Below are positions 18,174 to 27,989 of a stretch of DNA of 37,716 nt, piece after piece. A model generated the notes under the pieces. It saw only the letters and a program-made list of their open reading frames with translations, searched no databases and was not told the DNA's origin. The position numbers and the translations under genes are program-made. The stretch is from the NCBI GenBank assembly GCA_020853815.1, contig JADYYE010000074.1, positions 1 through 37,716 on the forward strand, written 5' to 3'. Source of the stretch: Phycisphaerales bacterium (GTDB lineage Bacteria; Planctomycetota; Phycisphaerae; Phycisphaerales; UBA1924). The stretch's first letter is position 1, and every line of letters begins with the position of its first letter.

Positions 18174-19394
18174 ATGCACAGCAACCGTCGGCTCTTCCTG
18201 GCGTCTTCGTCCCTGGCCGTCGCCGGGCTGGCGATCGGCGCCCGTCGCCTTCACGCCGCCGCGCCCGCCGCGCCCAAGAAGATCCTGATTCTGGGCGGCA
18301 CCGGCTTCCTCGGGCCCGCCGTCACCGCCGCCGCCCACGCCCGCGGGCACAGCGTCTCGCTCTTCAACCGCGGCAAGACCGAAAAGGTCCTGCACACCAA
18401 GACCGACAACACCGAGCGCTTCTACGGCAATCGCGACCCGAACAAGACCGCCGACGAAAAAGACCCCGCCTCCGCCAAAGGCCTTGAATCGCTCAAGGGG
18501 CACACCTGGGACGCCGTCGTGGACACCTCGGGCTACTTCCCACGCATGGTGAAGGCGTCGGCCGAGCTCCTGGCGCCGAACGTGAAACAGTACGTGTTCA
18601 TCAGCTCCGTCTCCGTCTACGCCGACAACGGCACGCCCAACGCCGACACCTCCGCCGCCGTCGGAAAGATGGCCGATGAAACCGTCGAAACCTTCGGCGC
18701 TTCGTTCGAGAACTACGGCCCCGCCAAGGCGCTGTGCGAGCAGGCCGCCGAAGCCGCCATGCCCGGACGCGTCGCCAACGTCCGCCCCGGCCTCATCGTC
18801 GGGCCCGGCGACCCGACCGGCCGCTTCACCTACTGGCCCGTGCGCGTGGCCCGCGGCGGCGAAGTCCTCTCGCCCGGAACGCCCAACGACCCGCTCCAGA
18901 TGGTCGACGTCCGCGACCTGGCCGAGTGGATCATCCATCTCATCGAGTCCGGCACCATGGGCGTCTTCGACGCCATCTCGCCCCAGAACCCAGCCGGCAA
19001 GCCCGGCTTCACGATGGGAATGCTCCTCGACGCGTGCAAGCAAGCCTCAAACTCGAACGCGACGTTCACCTGGTGCGACACCGAGTTCCTGACCGCCCAG
19101 CAGGTCTCGCCGTGGGGCGACATGCCCCTCTGGATCCCGCCGATCGGCGAGAGTGCGGGCTTCCACACGCGAAACATCCAGAAGTCGCTCGACGCCGGCC
19201 TGAAGATGCGCCCCGTCGTCGACACCTGCAAGGCGACGCTGGACTGGTTCAACTCCGTGCCCGAGGGCGATCGCCTGAAAAGCCTCGCGGGCATCAAGCC
19301 GGACCGCGAAGCCGCGGTGCTCAAGGCGTGGCACGAGCGCGACAAGACCAAGCCGGCGGAAGAGCCCAAGAAGGAAGAAAAGGCCGCAGGCTGA
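18174..19394 (+). CDS. Tat-exported NAD-dependent epimerase/dehydratase
   Basis: A 406-residue extended short-chain dehydrogenase. The start ATG at 18174 has AAAGG eight bases upstream. The N terminus NRRLFLASSSLAVAGL is a twin-arginine signal with an Ala-rich cleavage region (RLHAAAPAA), so the folded, cofactor-loaded enzyme is probably exported. The Rossmann motif GGTGFLG is at residues 41-47 and the SDR catalytic pair is Tyr181-x-x-x-Lys185 (ENYGPAKALCEQ). VRPGLIVGPGDPTGRFTYWP resembles sugar epimerases and isoflavone-reductase-like proteins. The C terminus is a Lys/Glu-rich tail. The gene ends with a strong intrinsic terminator and appears monocistronic. The substrate is unknown, though an exported sugar or cell-surface metabolite is plausible. 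Confidence 0.87.
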   Translation: MHSNRRLFLASSSLAVAGLAIGARRLHAAAPAAPKKILILGGTGFLGPAVTAAAHARGHSVSLFNRGKTEKVLHTKTDNTERFYGNRDPNKTADEKDPASAKGLESLKGHTWDAVVDTSGYFPRMVKASAELLAPNVKQYVFISSVSVYADNGTPNADTSAAVGKMADETVETFGASFENYGPAKALCEQAAEAAMPGRVANVRPGLIVGPGDPTGRFTYWPVRVARGGEVLSPGTPNDPLQMVDVRDLAEWIIHLIESGTMGVFDAISPQNPAGKPGFTMGMLLDACKQASNSNATFTWCDTEFLTAQQVSPWGDMPLWIPPIGESAGFHTRNIQKSLDAGLKMRPVVDTCKATLDWFNSVPEGDRLKSLAGIKPDREAAVLKAWHERDKTKPAEEPKKEEKAAG

Positions 19395-19426
19395 GCGGGT
19401 TGCACGGAAACCCGAGCCGATCCGAC

Positions 19427-19456
19427 AAGCCCGATCCCGCGATCGGGCTTTTTTTT
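19427..19456 (+). terminator. Intrinsic terminator of the epimerase gene
   Basis: AAGCCCGATC at 19427-19436 pairs perfectly with GATCGGGCTT at 19441-19450 around the loop CCGC, followed by a run of eight T (19449-19456). It lies 33 bases after the epimerase stop and is the clearest rho-independent terminator in the window. Confidence 0.95.
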
Positions 19457-19542
19457 CGTTCGTGAATGGGGCCGCTCTGGGCCGCAACTCGCATCCGCGC
19501 GGGCGGTTGAATCGAGTACCATCGTGCCAGCAGGGGGTGCTG

Positions 19543-20511
19543 ATGTCGGGCGAGAGTGTCCAGTTTGATGCAATCAGAGGCGGCGCGCTTCGGGAACCAC
19601 CGCGCGCGATCTCCCGCGCCTTTGGACGAGCCCTCGCGCTCGTGTTGACCTGCGCGTTCTCGCTCGCGCTCCCCGCCTGCGACCGCGCGCCGAGCTACAG
19701 CCAGGCCACGCCGACCGATGTCATCCGCTCCGCGGCCCAGATGGTCAAGGACAACCGGGCCGATCTGCTCCCCAACCTGCTCTACGCCGAAAACGACGAC
19801 ATGCGCCGGCTCCATCGCGCCCTCGGCACGTTCCTGAAACACACGCAAGAGCTCGCCCAGTCCCTCCAGGCCAAGTTCCCCGACGAAGTAAACAAGCTGA
19901 AGAAGCAGGCCGAGGAAGCCGCCAAAAAAGGCCAGGCGACCACCCTCTTCGGGCAGCTCGCTCAGGCCCAATCCCGTTCCCGGCGCGGCCCGCCCGACAA
20001 ATCCCAGCAGGAGGCCTTCAACGCCGCCCTCAAACGCATCTTCGTCGACCCCTACGGCTCGCTCGACGACGGCGTGGAACGCCTCTCCACCACGCCCATC
20101 AACGACGACGTCGCCGCCATCATGGTCGACGGCAAGCCCATGCTCGCGCCGCTCGGCCTCACGATGCGCCGCGTCAAGACCGACGACCGCGAACTCTGGG
20201 CCGTCGTCCCCCCGCTCAACATCCCCGGCGTGGCAAACTTCGTGCCCAAGACCAAGGAAGAGTTCCAGATCTGGGGGAGCCTGATCAAGACGGTGGACAA
20301 CGTCGTGATCGACCTCAGCAAGGATGTGAATTCGGGCGCCCTGAAGTCGCTCGACGACGTGTCGAAGAAGGCGGGTGAGAAAGTCCTGGCGCCCGCCGCC
20401 ATGGTCATGTTCGCGTATTCACAGGCCATGGAAAATCGCAAGAAGGCGGCCCAGAAGGCGGCCCAGCCGACGACGCCGTCGAAACCGACCGATTCCGCCA
20501 CGCCGCCATAG
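19543..20511 (+). CDS. Predicted lipoprotein, unknown function
   Basis: A 322-residue protein with a long N-terminal leader and a hydrophobic stretch ALALVLTCAFSLALPAC ending in a lipobox with Cys46, so probably lipid-anchored. The ATG at 19543 is preceded by AGGGGG. The mature part has a helical, Lys/Gln-rich segment (about residues 95-150, FPDEVNKLKKQAEEAAKKG) that may form a coiled coil, then a mixed domain with DGKPMLAPLGLTMRRV and LWAVVPPLNIPG, and ends in a Thr/Pro-rich tail. I do not recognise the family. It is a single gene, preceded by a terminator and convergent with fdhD. Confidence 0.8.
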   Translation: MSGESVQFDAIRGGALREPPRAISRAFGRALALVLTCAFSLALPACDRAPSYSQATPTDVIRSAAQMVKDNRADLLPNLLYAENDDMRRLHRALGTFLKHTQELAQSLQAKFPDEVNKLKKQAEEAAKKGQATTLFGQLAQAQSRSRRGPPDKSQQEAFNAALKRIFVDPYGSLDDGVERLSTTPINDDVAAIMVDGKPMLAPLGLTMRRVKTDDRELWAVVPPLNIPGVANFVPKTKEEFQIWGSLIKTVDNVVIDLSKDVNSGALKSLDDVSKKAGEKVLAPAAMVMFAYSQAMENRKKAAQKAAQPTTPSKPTDSATPP

Positions 20512-20625
20512 TTTCTCAGGCCGACGGGGGGTGATTCGCTTTCCCGCCTTGAAAACCTCGAAGTCGCCCTTCGCCAGTCGACTCCGCAAAGCCGCGCCGG
20601 CCGCCCGCAACCGCGGACCCACCCA

Positions 20626-21471
20626 TCAGCCTTGATCCACGCGCTCCGCGCACGCGTACACGTTGAACCGCCCCTCACGCAGGAACCCGATCAGCGTGAT
20701 GTTGCTCTCGCTCGCCAAATCGATCGCCAGCGACGACGGCGCCGACACGCCCGCGACCAGCGCCACCCCCGCCGCCAACGCCTTCTGCACGATCTCAAAC
20801 GACACACGCCCGCTCACGACAAGGAAATGCCCGGTCAACGGGAGCATCCCCCGCAAAAACGCCCACCCCACCACCTTGTCCACCGCGTTGTGACGCCCCA
20901 CGTCCTCGCGCGCTACGACCAGCGCGCCCGACGCATCGAACAACCCCGCGGCGTGCAATCCTCCCGTCTGATCAAATGTCGGCTGGGCCGCCCTCAGCTT
21001 CGCCGTTACCTCATACAAAGCCCCCGCCGGAACAACCAGCCCATCCGCGGCATTCGGAAACCGATGGCGCAGCGCGTCGATGCTCGCCGTCCCGCACACG
21101 CCGCAACTCGACGACGCAAACACATGGCGCGTCAGTCGTGCAAAGTCGACCGCCACGCCGGGCGACACGATCACGTCGATCCGATCACCCACCGCGCGAT
21201 CGCACGGACGAACATGCTCCACGTCGCTCGCACGCGAGAGCAGCCCTTCGCCCACGAGAAACCCGAGCACAAGCTCCGTGTCGTGACCGGGCGTGCGCAT
21301 CGTGACGCCCACGCCGCGCCCCGCCACGCGGATCTCCAGAGGCTCTTCGACAACCGCTTCATCCTCCGCACGCGCGGGTACTTCGCCTTGTCGGTGCTTC
21401 ACGATCGGGTACCGTGCGCTGGCGCCCTCGCGCCCGCCCCGACTCTGATCATGGCTACGAGCTTCGGGCAT
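20626..21471 (-). CDS. fdhD: Formate dehydrogenase accessory sulfurtransferase
   Basis: FdhD moves sulfur from a cysteine desulfurase to the bis-MGD cofactor of formate dehydrogenase and related molybdoenzymes. The 281 residues contain TPGHDTELVLGFLVGEGLL, the catalytic cysteine pair in SSSCGVCGTAS (Cys123, Cys126), FDQTGGLHAAGLF, REDVGRHNAVDKVVGWA and SGRVSFEIVQKAL, the usual family order. The ATG at 21471 lies four bases after the stop of ispE, so the two are probably cotranslated; the longer frame to 21591 lies inside ispE. No formate dehydrogenase subunit is in this window, so the client enzyme is elsewhere. The gene links functionally with moeA and moaDE ten kilobases away. Confidence 0.95.
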   Translation of the reverse strand: MPEARSHDQSRGGREGASARYPIVKHRQGEVPARAEDEAVVEEPLEIRVAGRGVGVTMRTPGHDTELVLGFLVGEGLLSRASDVEHVRPCDRAVGDRIDVIVSPGVAVDFARLTRHVFASSSCGVCGTASIDALRHRFPNAADGLVVPAGALYEVTAKLRAAQPTFDQTGGLHAAGLFDASGALVVAREDVGRHNAVDKVVGWAFLRGMLPLTGHFLVVSGRVSFEIVQKALAAGVALVAGVSAPSSLAIDLASESNITLIGFLREGRFNVYACAERVDQG

Positions 21472-21475
21472 CGCC

Positions 21476-22357
21476 TCATCCTCTCGTTCGCGCGGCAACA
21501 ACAAACCTTGTCGCAAGCACGTTGCATTCCGGAACCGTCGCCGCCAGCTTCGTCGCCGTGTTCGCCGCCTCGGCCTTCGGCACGAGCACAAACAAGCAGC
21601 TCCCGCTCCCGGTCAGATGCACCTTTCGCCCGCACGCGGCACCCGCCTTCGCGCGAACCGCCGCCAGTTCGGGGCGCACCAGTTCCGCCGCCGCCAGGAG
21701 ATCATTGAACAAATCCTCGGGATCAGCCCGACGGACCCGCGCTTCATCCACGCCCCGCGTCGGCGCACGATCAAACGCGCGATACACCTCGCCCGTCGGG
21801 CAGCCGAACGCCGGAACGATGAGCACCGGCGAGAGTTCGCTCGCAAACGGGATCGTCACCCGCTCGATCGCCTCGCCGAGGCCCGTCACGATCGCCGCCC
21901 GCGCCGGGTCTGTGTCATCCACAAAGAACGCGATGTCCGATCCCAGCGTCGCCCCGATCTGGCGCAGTTCCGCCCGCGAGAGCCCGAGCCCGCACGCCTG
22001 GTTCACCGCCACCAGCGCCGCCGCCGCGTCGCTCGATCCGCCCCCCAATCCGCCGCCCACGGGGATGCGCTTGCGCACGCGCAGCCCGACCCCAAGCCCT
22101 TGCCCGGCCCGCGATTCAAGAGCCGCCAGCGCCCGCATCGCAAGGTCCGTCTCCGCGGCCCAATCGATCGCCGTCGGGCGGGGCGCGTCGTCCGCCCAGG
22201 CGATATCCAGGCCCCGCCCGCCCTCGACCACCTCGACCTCGTCCGCCAAGTCAATCGGCGCAAACAGCGACGCGATCGGGTGAAAGCCCTTCCGGGGCCC
22301 CCCTTCGATCGCGGGTCCGACCGACAATGACAAGTTCAATTTCGCCAACGCCCGCAT
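21476..22357 (-). CDS. ispE: 4-diphosphocytidyl-2-C-methyl-D-erythritol kinase
   Basis: IspE phosphorylates the 2-hydroxyl of CDP-methylerythritol with ATP, the fourth step of the MEP isoprenoid pathway. The 293-residue protein begins MRALAKLNLSLSVG (family AKINLxLxV) and carries the GHMP-kinase ATP loop PVGGGLGGGSSDAAAAL at about residues 99-115. The middle block LGSDIAFFVDD and the C-terminal HLTGSGSCLFVLV are also typical. The start ATG at 22357 is within 45 bases of the divergent Nif3-family start, and fdhD follows directly on the same strand. Confidence 0.95.
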   Translation of the reverse strand: MRALAKLNLSLSVGPAIEGGPRKGFHPIASLFAPIDLADEVEVVEGGRGLDIAWADDAPRPTAIDWAAETDLAMRALAALESRAGQGLGVGLRVRKRIPVGGGLGGGSSDAAAALVAVNQACGLGLSRAELRQIGATLGSDIAFFVDDTDPARAAIVTGLGEAIERVTIPFASELSPVLIVPAFGCPTGEVYRAFDRAPTRGVDEARVRRADPEDLFNDLLAAAELVRPELAAVRAKAGAACGRKVHLTGSGSCLFVLVPKAEAANTATKLAATVPECNVLATRFVVAARTRG

Positions 22358-22400
22358 GCGACGATCGTACAGTTGCGCTCGCATCCGCGGAGGCCCCGCC

Positions 22401-23558
22401 ATGAACGTCTGCGACCTCGTCCTTGCCATGGAGTCCATCGCGCCCCTCCGCTTCGCGGAATCATGGGACCGCGTCGGCCTGCTCGTCGGCGACCGCGCCC
22501 GCCCCATCGACGGCCCGATCGTCCTCACCATCGATCTCACCGAGCGCGTTCTCGCCGAAGCCGTCGAGATGAACGCCTCCGCCCTCGTCGCCTACCACCC
22601 GCTCATCTGGCAGCCCATGGCCCGCATGACCGACGCGACCCCCAGCGAGCGCATCATCCGACACGCCGTCGAATCCCGCATCGCCATCTACTGCCCGCAC
22701 ACCGCGCTCGACGCCACGCCCGGCGGCGTGACCGACTGGCTCTGCGAGGGCATCTCGGGCTCGGGCGTCGAAGGAAAGATCGCCGGCGATTGCCGCGCCA
22801 TCACACCCGCCTCCACAACCGACGCCACGCAGGAAACCAAGATCGTCACCTTCCTCCCGCTCGAAAAGGCCGACATGGTGCGCTCCGCGCTCGCCTCCGC
22901 CGGCGCGGGGATCATCGGCAAGTACAGCGTGTGTTCGTTCGGCGTGCAGGGCGAGGGCACCTTCCTCGCAGGCGACGGCGCGCGACCCGTGATCGGCGAG
23001 ACCGGTCGTCTCGAGCGTGCCGCCGAAGTCCGCCTGGAGATGGTGTGCGCCAAGCGCGCCCTGCCGCTCGCGCTCGCGACACTCCGCCAGTTCCACCCCT
23101 ACGAAGAGCCCGCGATCGACATCTACGAGCTCCTGCCCCGGCCCGAGCGCCACGCCGGCGCGGGCCGCCGACTCGTCCTCGATCGCCCCTGCTCGCTCAT
23201 GGAACTGGGCCAGCGTCTGAAGAGGCACCTCGGCCGCGCCCGCGTCCAGCTCGCCAGCGTCTCGGGCCCCGACGACCTCCAACGCACCGTCAAGGTCGTC
23301 GGCGTCGTCCCCGGCGCGGGCGCGGAACTCGCCCCCATCGCTCGAACCGAGGGCTGCGACGTCTTCGTCACCGGCGAAATGAAGCACCACGAAGTCCTCG
23401 CCGCCCTGCACTCCGGGATGTCCGTCGTCCTGGCGGGACACACCAACACCGAGCGCGGCTACCTCGCCCGCGTCTCGACCAAGCTCGCCGAATTGCTCCA
23501 GGGCTGCCGCGTCATCATCTCGGGCCAGGACCGCGACCCGCTCGTCTTCCTCGCGTGA
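22401..23558 (+). CDS. Nif3-like dinuclear metal centre protein (YqfO/YbgI family)
   Basis: A 385-residue Nif3/GTP-cyclohydrolase-I-type-2 family protein that binds a two-metal site and forms a toroidal hexamer in known structures; its biochemical role is unsettled. Metal ligands are visible as His66 in AYHPLIWQP, His100 and Asp104 in CPHTALD, and the C-terminal VTGEMKHHE and [11 protein letters not shown]. The length above the 250-residue minimum is due to a PII/CutA-like inserted domain (about residues 140-240), as in Bacillus YqfO. The ATG at 22401 begins the conserved N terminus ([20 protein letters not shown]). It is divergent from ispE. Confidence 0.92.
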   Translation: MNVCDLVLAMESIAPLRFAESWDRVGLLVGDRARPIDGPIVLTIDLTERVLAEAVEMNASALVAYHPLIWQPMARMTDATPSERIIRHAVESRIAIYCPHTALDATPGGVTDWLCEGISGSGVEGKIAGDCRAITPASTTDATQETKIVTFLPLEKADMVRSALASAGAGIIGKYSVCSFGVQGEGTFLAGDGARPVIGETGRLERAAEVRLEMVCAKRALPLALATLRQFHPYEEPAIDIYELLPRPERHAGAGRRLVLDRPCSLMELGQRLKRHLGRARVQLASVSGPDDLQRTVKVVGVVPGAGAELAPIARTEGCDVFVTGEMKHHEVLAALHSGMSVVLAGHTNTERGYLARVSTKLAELLQGCRVIISGQDRDPLVFLA

Positions 23559-23617
23559 CCAGCCTCGCCGATTCGCCGGACGTCTTTCACCCGCCGCGGC
23601 GCGTTCGCTGCTAGTCT

Positions 23618-24952
23618 GTGCCCGTGCCCGACGAGCCCAACACAGCCTCAACGCCGCCCGATCGCGCTGCAATCCGCTCCGCACGCGTGTCGTTGTTCGT
23701 GCTTCTGTCGATCAACCTCTTCAACTACATCGATCGATACATCCTCGCCGCCGTCGAACCGCGCATCCGCGAAGCGTTCTTCGACAAGGACGACCCCGAC
23801 GCCGCCACCAATCTCGGCTGGCTCGGCTCCGCGTTCATGGTCTCCTACATGGTGGTCGCGCCCGTCTTCGGCTGGCTGGGCGATCGCACCCGCCGCTGGA
23901 CCATCATCGGCCTGGGCGCCATCGCCTGGAGCCTCGCCTCCGGCGCCTCCGGCCTCGCCACCACCTTCACCGTCCTCCTCATCACCCGCATCTTCGTCGG
24001 CATCGGCGAAGCAGCCTACGGCCCGACCGCCCCCACCATCATCGCCGACCTCTACCCCGTCCAGCGCCGCGGCGCCGTCCTCGCCTGGTTCTACGCCGCC
24101 ATCCCCGTCGGCACCGCCATCGGCTACAGCGTCGGCACCACCGTCGCCGCCAAAACCAACTCCTGGCAGTGGCCCTTCTACTCCGTCGTCCCCTGGGGAA
24201 TCGCGCTGGGCATCTGGGCCATCTTCCGCCCCGAACCCGCGCGCGGCCTGTCCGACCGCGTCGACACCAGGCGCAAGACCTCCCTCGCCGACGTGCTCAT
24301 CCTCCTCAAAACGAGGTCCTACCTCTTCAACCTCGCGGGCATGACCGCCATGACCTTCGCCCTGGGCGGCATCTCGTTCTGGATTCGCACCTACGTCAAC
24401 GAATACCGCGGGCTCAACAACGAGGCCGCCACCGGCACCACCTTCGGCGCCATCGTCGTCGTCACCGGCCTGGCCGCCACGCTCTTCGGCGGGTGGCTCG
24501 GCGATCGACTCCGCGCCCGCTTCAGCGGCTCGTACTTCCTCGTCTCCGCCGCCGGAATGCTGCTCGGCTTCCCGCTCTTCCTGGGCGTGCTCTACGCGCC
24601 GTTCCCCCTGGCGTGGGTCTTCCTCGCGGCCGCCGTCTTCTGCCTCTTCCTCAACACCGGCCCCAGCAACACCATCATCGCCAACGTCACGCCCGCGCCC
24701 CTGCGCTCCACAGCCTTCGCCGTCTCCATCTTCACCATCCACGCGCTCGGCGACGTCATCTCGCCCCCCATCATCGGACGCATCTGCGACGCCACCCGCA
24801 CCGACGCACTCCCCCACGGCGACATGAACAAGGCCTTCCTCGCCATCTCGCTGGCCATCCTCCTCAGCGGCGTGTTCTGGGCCCTGGGCGCCAGGTTCCT
24901 CGCCAAGGACACCGCGAGCGCCTCGGGCCAGGGCGAACCTCAAGCCCCGTAA
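23618..24952 (+). CDS. MFS transporter, Spinster-like
   Basis: A 444-residue major facilitator with 12 predicted helices. The start is a GTG at 23618 (or the GTG at 23624). [20 protein letters not shown], then [20 protein letters not shown] and the loop [10 protein letters not shown] (motif A) followed by [20 protein letters not shown], are the hallmarks of the Spinster (SPNS) subgroup, whose studied members carry lipids or sphingoid compounds. The bacterial substrate is unknown. It is followed by trpB after about 105 bases, perhaps with its own promoter. Confidence 0.85.
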   Translation: MPVPDEPNTASTPPDRAAIRSARVSLFVLLSINLFNYIDRYILAAVEPRIREAFFDKDDPDAATNLGWLGSAFMVSYMVVAPVFGWLGDRTRRWTIIGLGAIAWSLASGASGLATTFTVLLITRIFVGIGEAAYGPTAPTIIADLYPVQRRGAVLAWFYAAIPVGTAIGYSVGTTVAAKTNSWQWPFYSVVPWGIALGIWAIFRPEPARGLSDRVDTRRKTSLADVLILLKTRSYLFNLAGMTAMTFALGGISFWIRTYVNEYRGLNNEAATGTTFGAIVVVTGLAATLFGGWLGDRLRARFSGSYFLVSAAGMLLGFPLFLGVLYAPFPLAWVFLAAAVFCLFLNTGPSNTIIANVTPAPLRSTAFAVSIFTIHALGDVISPPIIGRICDATRTDALPHGDMNKAFLAISLAILLSGVFWALGARFLAKDTASASGQGEPQAP

Positions 24953-25056
24953 TCCGCCGCGGAACCTCACCGATCTTGCCCCCAAATCTCGCCCGCCAAA
25001 CCGCCGCGGAACGCGTGTCTCCCGCCCACACACCACACACCTACTACCCTTCGCCC

Positions 25057-26352
25057 ATGAGCCAGGCCAACACCGATCCCTCCCTGCTCTCGGGCGCCAA
25101 GGCCCGAAAGCCGCGCGTCAGCGAAGTCCCGACCCCCGAGGGCCGCTTCGGCCAGTTCGGCGGCTCCTATGTCCCCGAAACCCTCACCGCCGCGCTCCGC
25201 CAGCTCGCCGAGGTCTACGACCACGCCGCCGGCGACCGCAAGTTCTGGGATGAACTCCAATCGCTCTTCAAGTCCTTCGTCGGCCGCCCCACGCCGCTCT
25301 ACAAGGCCGCACGACTCACCGAATACGCCCGCTCGATCTCGACCAAGGTCGGCGGCGTCGGCCAATCCGCCTCCATCTGGCTCAAACGCGAAGACCTCGC
25401 CCACACCGGCGCGCACAAGATCAACAACACGCTCGGACAAGGCCTCCTCGCCAAGCGCATGGGCAAGCGCCGCATCATCGCAGAGACCGGCGCGGGCCAG
25501 CACGGCGTGGCCTCCGCCACCGCCGCCGCCCACCTGGGCCTCACCTGCGAGGTCTACATGGGCGCCGAAGACGTCCGCCGCCAACGCCTCAACGTCATCC
25601 GCATGCGCATGCTCGGCGCCAAGGTCAACGAGGTCGAGGCCGGCTCGCGCACCCTCAAGGACGCCACCAACGAAGCCATGCGCGATTGGATGGGCTCCGT
25701 CGACCACACCCACTACATCATCGGCTCGGTCGTCGGCCCCCACCCCTTCCCCATGATCGTCCGCGATTTCCAGAGTGTCATCGGCAACGAGTGCAAGGCA
25801 CAGTGCCTCCGCCTCTTCGGCAAGCTCCCCGACGCCGTCGTCGCCTGCGTCGGCGGCGGGAGCAACGCCGCCGGGATCTTCTACCCCTTCGTTGACGACG
25901 AATCCGTCAGGCTCATCGGCGTCGAGGCCGGCGGCCGCGGCACCGCCCCCGGCGCGCACGCCGCCCCGCTCTCCTACGGCACGCCCGGCATCCTCCACGG
26001 CTCGCTCAGCTACGTCCTCCAGGACCCCTTCGGCCAGACCGCCGACGTCCACTCCTGCTCCGCGGGCCTCGACTATCCCGGCGTCGGCCCCGAGCATTCG
26101 TACTGGAAAGACGCGGGGCGCGTGCAATACCTCGCGTGTACCGACGACCAGGCCCTCGACGCCTTCGAGCTCCTCGCACGCACCGAGGGCATCATCCCCG
26201 CCCTCGAATCCTCGCACGCGATCTTTGAGGGCGTCGTCGCCGCCGCACGCATGAAGGAAGACCAGCACCTGGTCATCAACCTCTCGGGACGCGGCGACAA
26301 GGACGTCGACGAAGCCGCCCGCCTGCTCGCCGAACGCCAGAAAAAGGCCTGA
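25057..26352 (+). CDS. trpB: Tryptophan synthase beta subunit
   Basis: A 431-residue PLP enzyme joining indole and serine to make tryptophan. The PLP lysine is Lys121 in [14 protein letters not shown]. Other blocks are [26 protein letters not shown], the phosphate-binding [22 protein letters not shown] and [11 protein letters not shown] near the end. The N terminus is about 25 residues longer than the E. coli enzyme and low in complexity. No trpA lies next to it, unlike the usual trpBA pair; a TrpF-family gene lies 7.7 kb away. The start ATG at 25057 fits the extended N terminus. Confidence 0.96.
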   Translation: MSQANTDPSLLSGAKARKPRVSEVPTPEGRFGQFGGSYVPETLTAALRQLAEVYDHAAGDRKFWDELQSLFKSFVGRPTPLYKAARLTEYARSISTKVGGVGQSASIWLKREDLAHTGAHKINNTLGQGLLAKRMGKRRIIAETGAGQHGVASATAAAHLGLTCEVYMGAEDVRRQRLNVIRMRMLGAKVNEVEAGSRTLKDATNEAMRDWMGSVDHTHYIIGSVVGPHPFPMIVRDFQSVIGNECKAQCLRLFGKLPDAVVACVGGGSNAAGIFYPFVDDESVRLIGVEAGGRGTAPGAHAAPLSYGTPGILHGSLSYVLQDPFGQTADVHSCSAGLDYPGVGPEHSYWKDAGRVQYLACTDDQALDAFELLARTEGIIPALESSHAIFEGVVAAARMKEDQHLVINLSGRGDKDVDEAARLLAERQKKA

Positions 26353-26373
26353 TCGCGCGTGACGACTTCGTGC

Positions 26374-26401
26374 CACCGATGTCGGCCTTGCGACATCGGT
26401 G
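26374..26401. terminator. Putative bidirectional hairpin terminator
   Basis: CACCGATGTCG at 26374-26384 pairs perfectly with CGACATCGGTG at 26391-26401 around a 6-base loop. It sits between the convergent trpB and TPR-protein genes, where it could end both transcripts. There is no T-tract, so it may work as a stem alone or block 3' decay. Confidence 0.55.
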
Positions 26402-26436
26402 CTCCGGCGATATCCGCACACACCTCGAAATCGCTC

Positions 26437-27816
26437 CTACCGCCTCCGCCGCCCCAGCACCAGCCGGCGCGTCAGGCCGGAGAACATCCGACCGATCAAC
26501 TCGCCCGCACCGTGGATCGCCAGCACCGCGCGCATCCGGCGCAGACCGTGGTCCTCGCTGTCGATCGCGAGCGCCCGCTTCACCCAGTACCGCGCCCGCG
26601 TCAACCGCCCCGTCTTGAAGTACGCCACCGCCAGGTTGTGCATCGGCGCCAGCATCCGCGGCTCGAGCTTCAGCGCCGACAACGCCGCCTCGATCCCGTC
26701 GGGCGAACGATCGGCCTCAAAGCACGCGACCGACAGGTCGTGGAACGCGCCCGCGTCGTTCGCGTCCCGCTCCGTCAGACGCCGGAACACGTCCACCGCC
26801 CGCGACGCCCAGCCCACCGAGAGCAGCGCCCGCCCCAGCGCCGACAGGTCGACGTTCTCAAACATCTCGTCGTCGCGCGCCAGGAGCGACAGCTCCTCAT
26901 CCAGCAGCACCCGCGCCCGCTCCAGCGTCGAGGGATCACGCTCGCGCAGCAGGATGTGGGCGATCGCCGTCCGCGCCCGCGGCAGGCTCGCGTCCAGGCG
27001 CAGCACGACCTCCAGGTGCCGCAGCGCCCGCCTCGCATCGCCCGACTGATCCGCCAGCTTGCCCAGCATCAGGTGCGCGCCGACGTGCTCGGGCTCGAGC
27101 TCCAGCACGCGCCCCGCCTTCTCCTGCGCTTCCGCGAGCCGGTTCATCGACGCGAGCAGGTCCGCCAGCTCCAGCAGCGTGTCGGTGTCGCCCGGGTTCT
27201 GGCGAAGCTCCAGCAAGTACAGCTGCCGCGCCCGCTCGGGCCGTCCCAGCGCCGCGTACGCCTCCGCCAACCGCGCCTGCATCCCCGGCAGTTCCGGGTC
27301 CAGCTTCGACGCCTCGCGCAGGCACCAGATCGCCCGCTCAAACTCGCGCCGGTCCAGCAGCACATCCGCCATCGCCGCGTACAGGTCCGGGTTCGACGCA
27401 TCGACCTGCTGCGCCAGATAGAACGCGAGCTCCGCCTGTTCATACTCGCCCAGCCGCGCGTGCGCTTCGATCCGATGGATCAATGGCTCGCTCGACGCGG
27501 GCTCGAGTTTTCCGGCCTGCTCAAACCACGGGATCGCGCTGCGCGGCTCGTCAAGATGCATGTGCGACAGCCCGACCATGATCAAAGGCTGCGGGTCCGA
27601 AGGCTCCAGGCGCGACGCCTCGCCGAACGCGTCCATCGCATCGCGATGCCGACCCGCCGCATTGAGCGTCAAACCGAGATTGAAGTGCCACTCGCCCTGG
27701 TAGGGGTTCAACGCGATGGCGCGCCGCAACTCCGAGACGGCGTCGTCCCAACGCCCCGACTGGTAAAAGTCGTGGGCCCGCTCCACATGCTGTTCGGCAT
27801 CGAACCAGTCGTTCAT
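26437..27816 (-). CDS. TPR-repeat protein
   Basis: A 459-residue protein made almost wholly of tetratricopeptide repeats, for example AHDFYQSGRWDDAVSELRRA, HFNLGLTLNAAGRHRDAMDA and AEAYAALGRPERARQLYLLE; I count about ten units. The C terminus is basic (LIGRMFSGLTRRLVLGRRRR), which may contact membranes or nucleic acids. There is no signal peptide. The ATG at 27816 has GAGAG upstream. Such proteins act as protein-binding scaffolds; the partner is unknown. It is divergent from the HEAT-like gene across 173 bases. Confidence 0.88.
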   Translation of the reverse strand: MNDWFDAEQHVERAHDFYQSGRWDDAVSELRRAIALNPYQGEWHFNLGLTLNAAGRHRDAMDAFGEASRLEPSDPQPLIMVGLSHMHLDEPRSAIPWFEQAGKLEPASSEPLIHRIEAHARLGEYEQAELAFYLAQQVDASNPDLYAAMADVLLDRREFERAIWCLREASKLDPELPGMQARLAEAYAALGRPERARQLYLLELRQNPGDTDTLLELADLLASMNRLAEAQEKAGRVLELEPEHVGAHLMLGKLADQSGDARRALRHLEVVLRLDASLPRARTAIAHILLRERDPSTLERARVLLDEELSLLARDDEMFENVDLSALGRALLSVGWASRAVDVFRRLTERDANDAGAFHDLSVACFEADRSPDGIEAALSALKLEPRMLAPMHNLAVAYFKTGRLTRARYWVKRALAIDSEDHGLRRMRAVLAIHGAGELIGRMFSGLTRRLVLGRRRR

Positions 27817-27989
27817 GGCTCTCTCGGGCCTCTGGCGACGCGCGGCGAACCGGACACTCCCCAAATCGTAGAGAACGTCAAGCCTCGCATCAACGCCCGA
27901 CCGATACGATCGAACCCGTGGGAAACTGGCGAAGCTCATTCCCCGAATCGACTTCCCGGACCAAAGCGTCCGCCACTCGCCCCTGCGCC

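Noticed and set aside
18030..19043. N-terminal extension of the transporter frame
   Set aside because: It is antisense to the well-supported epimerase gene and glycine-rich. A GTG with a good ribosome-binding site lies at 18029.
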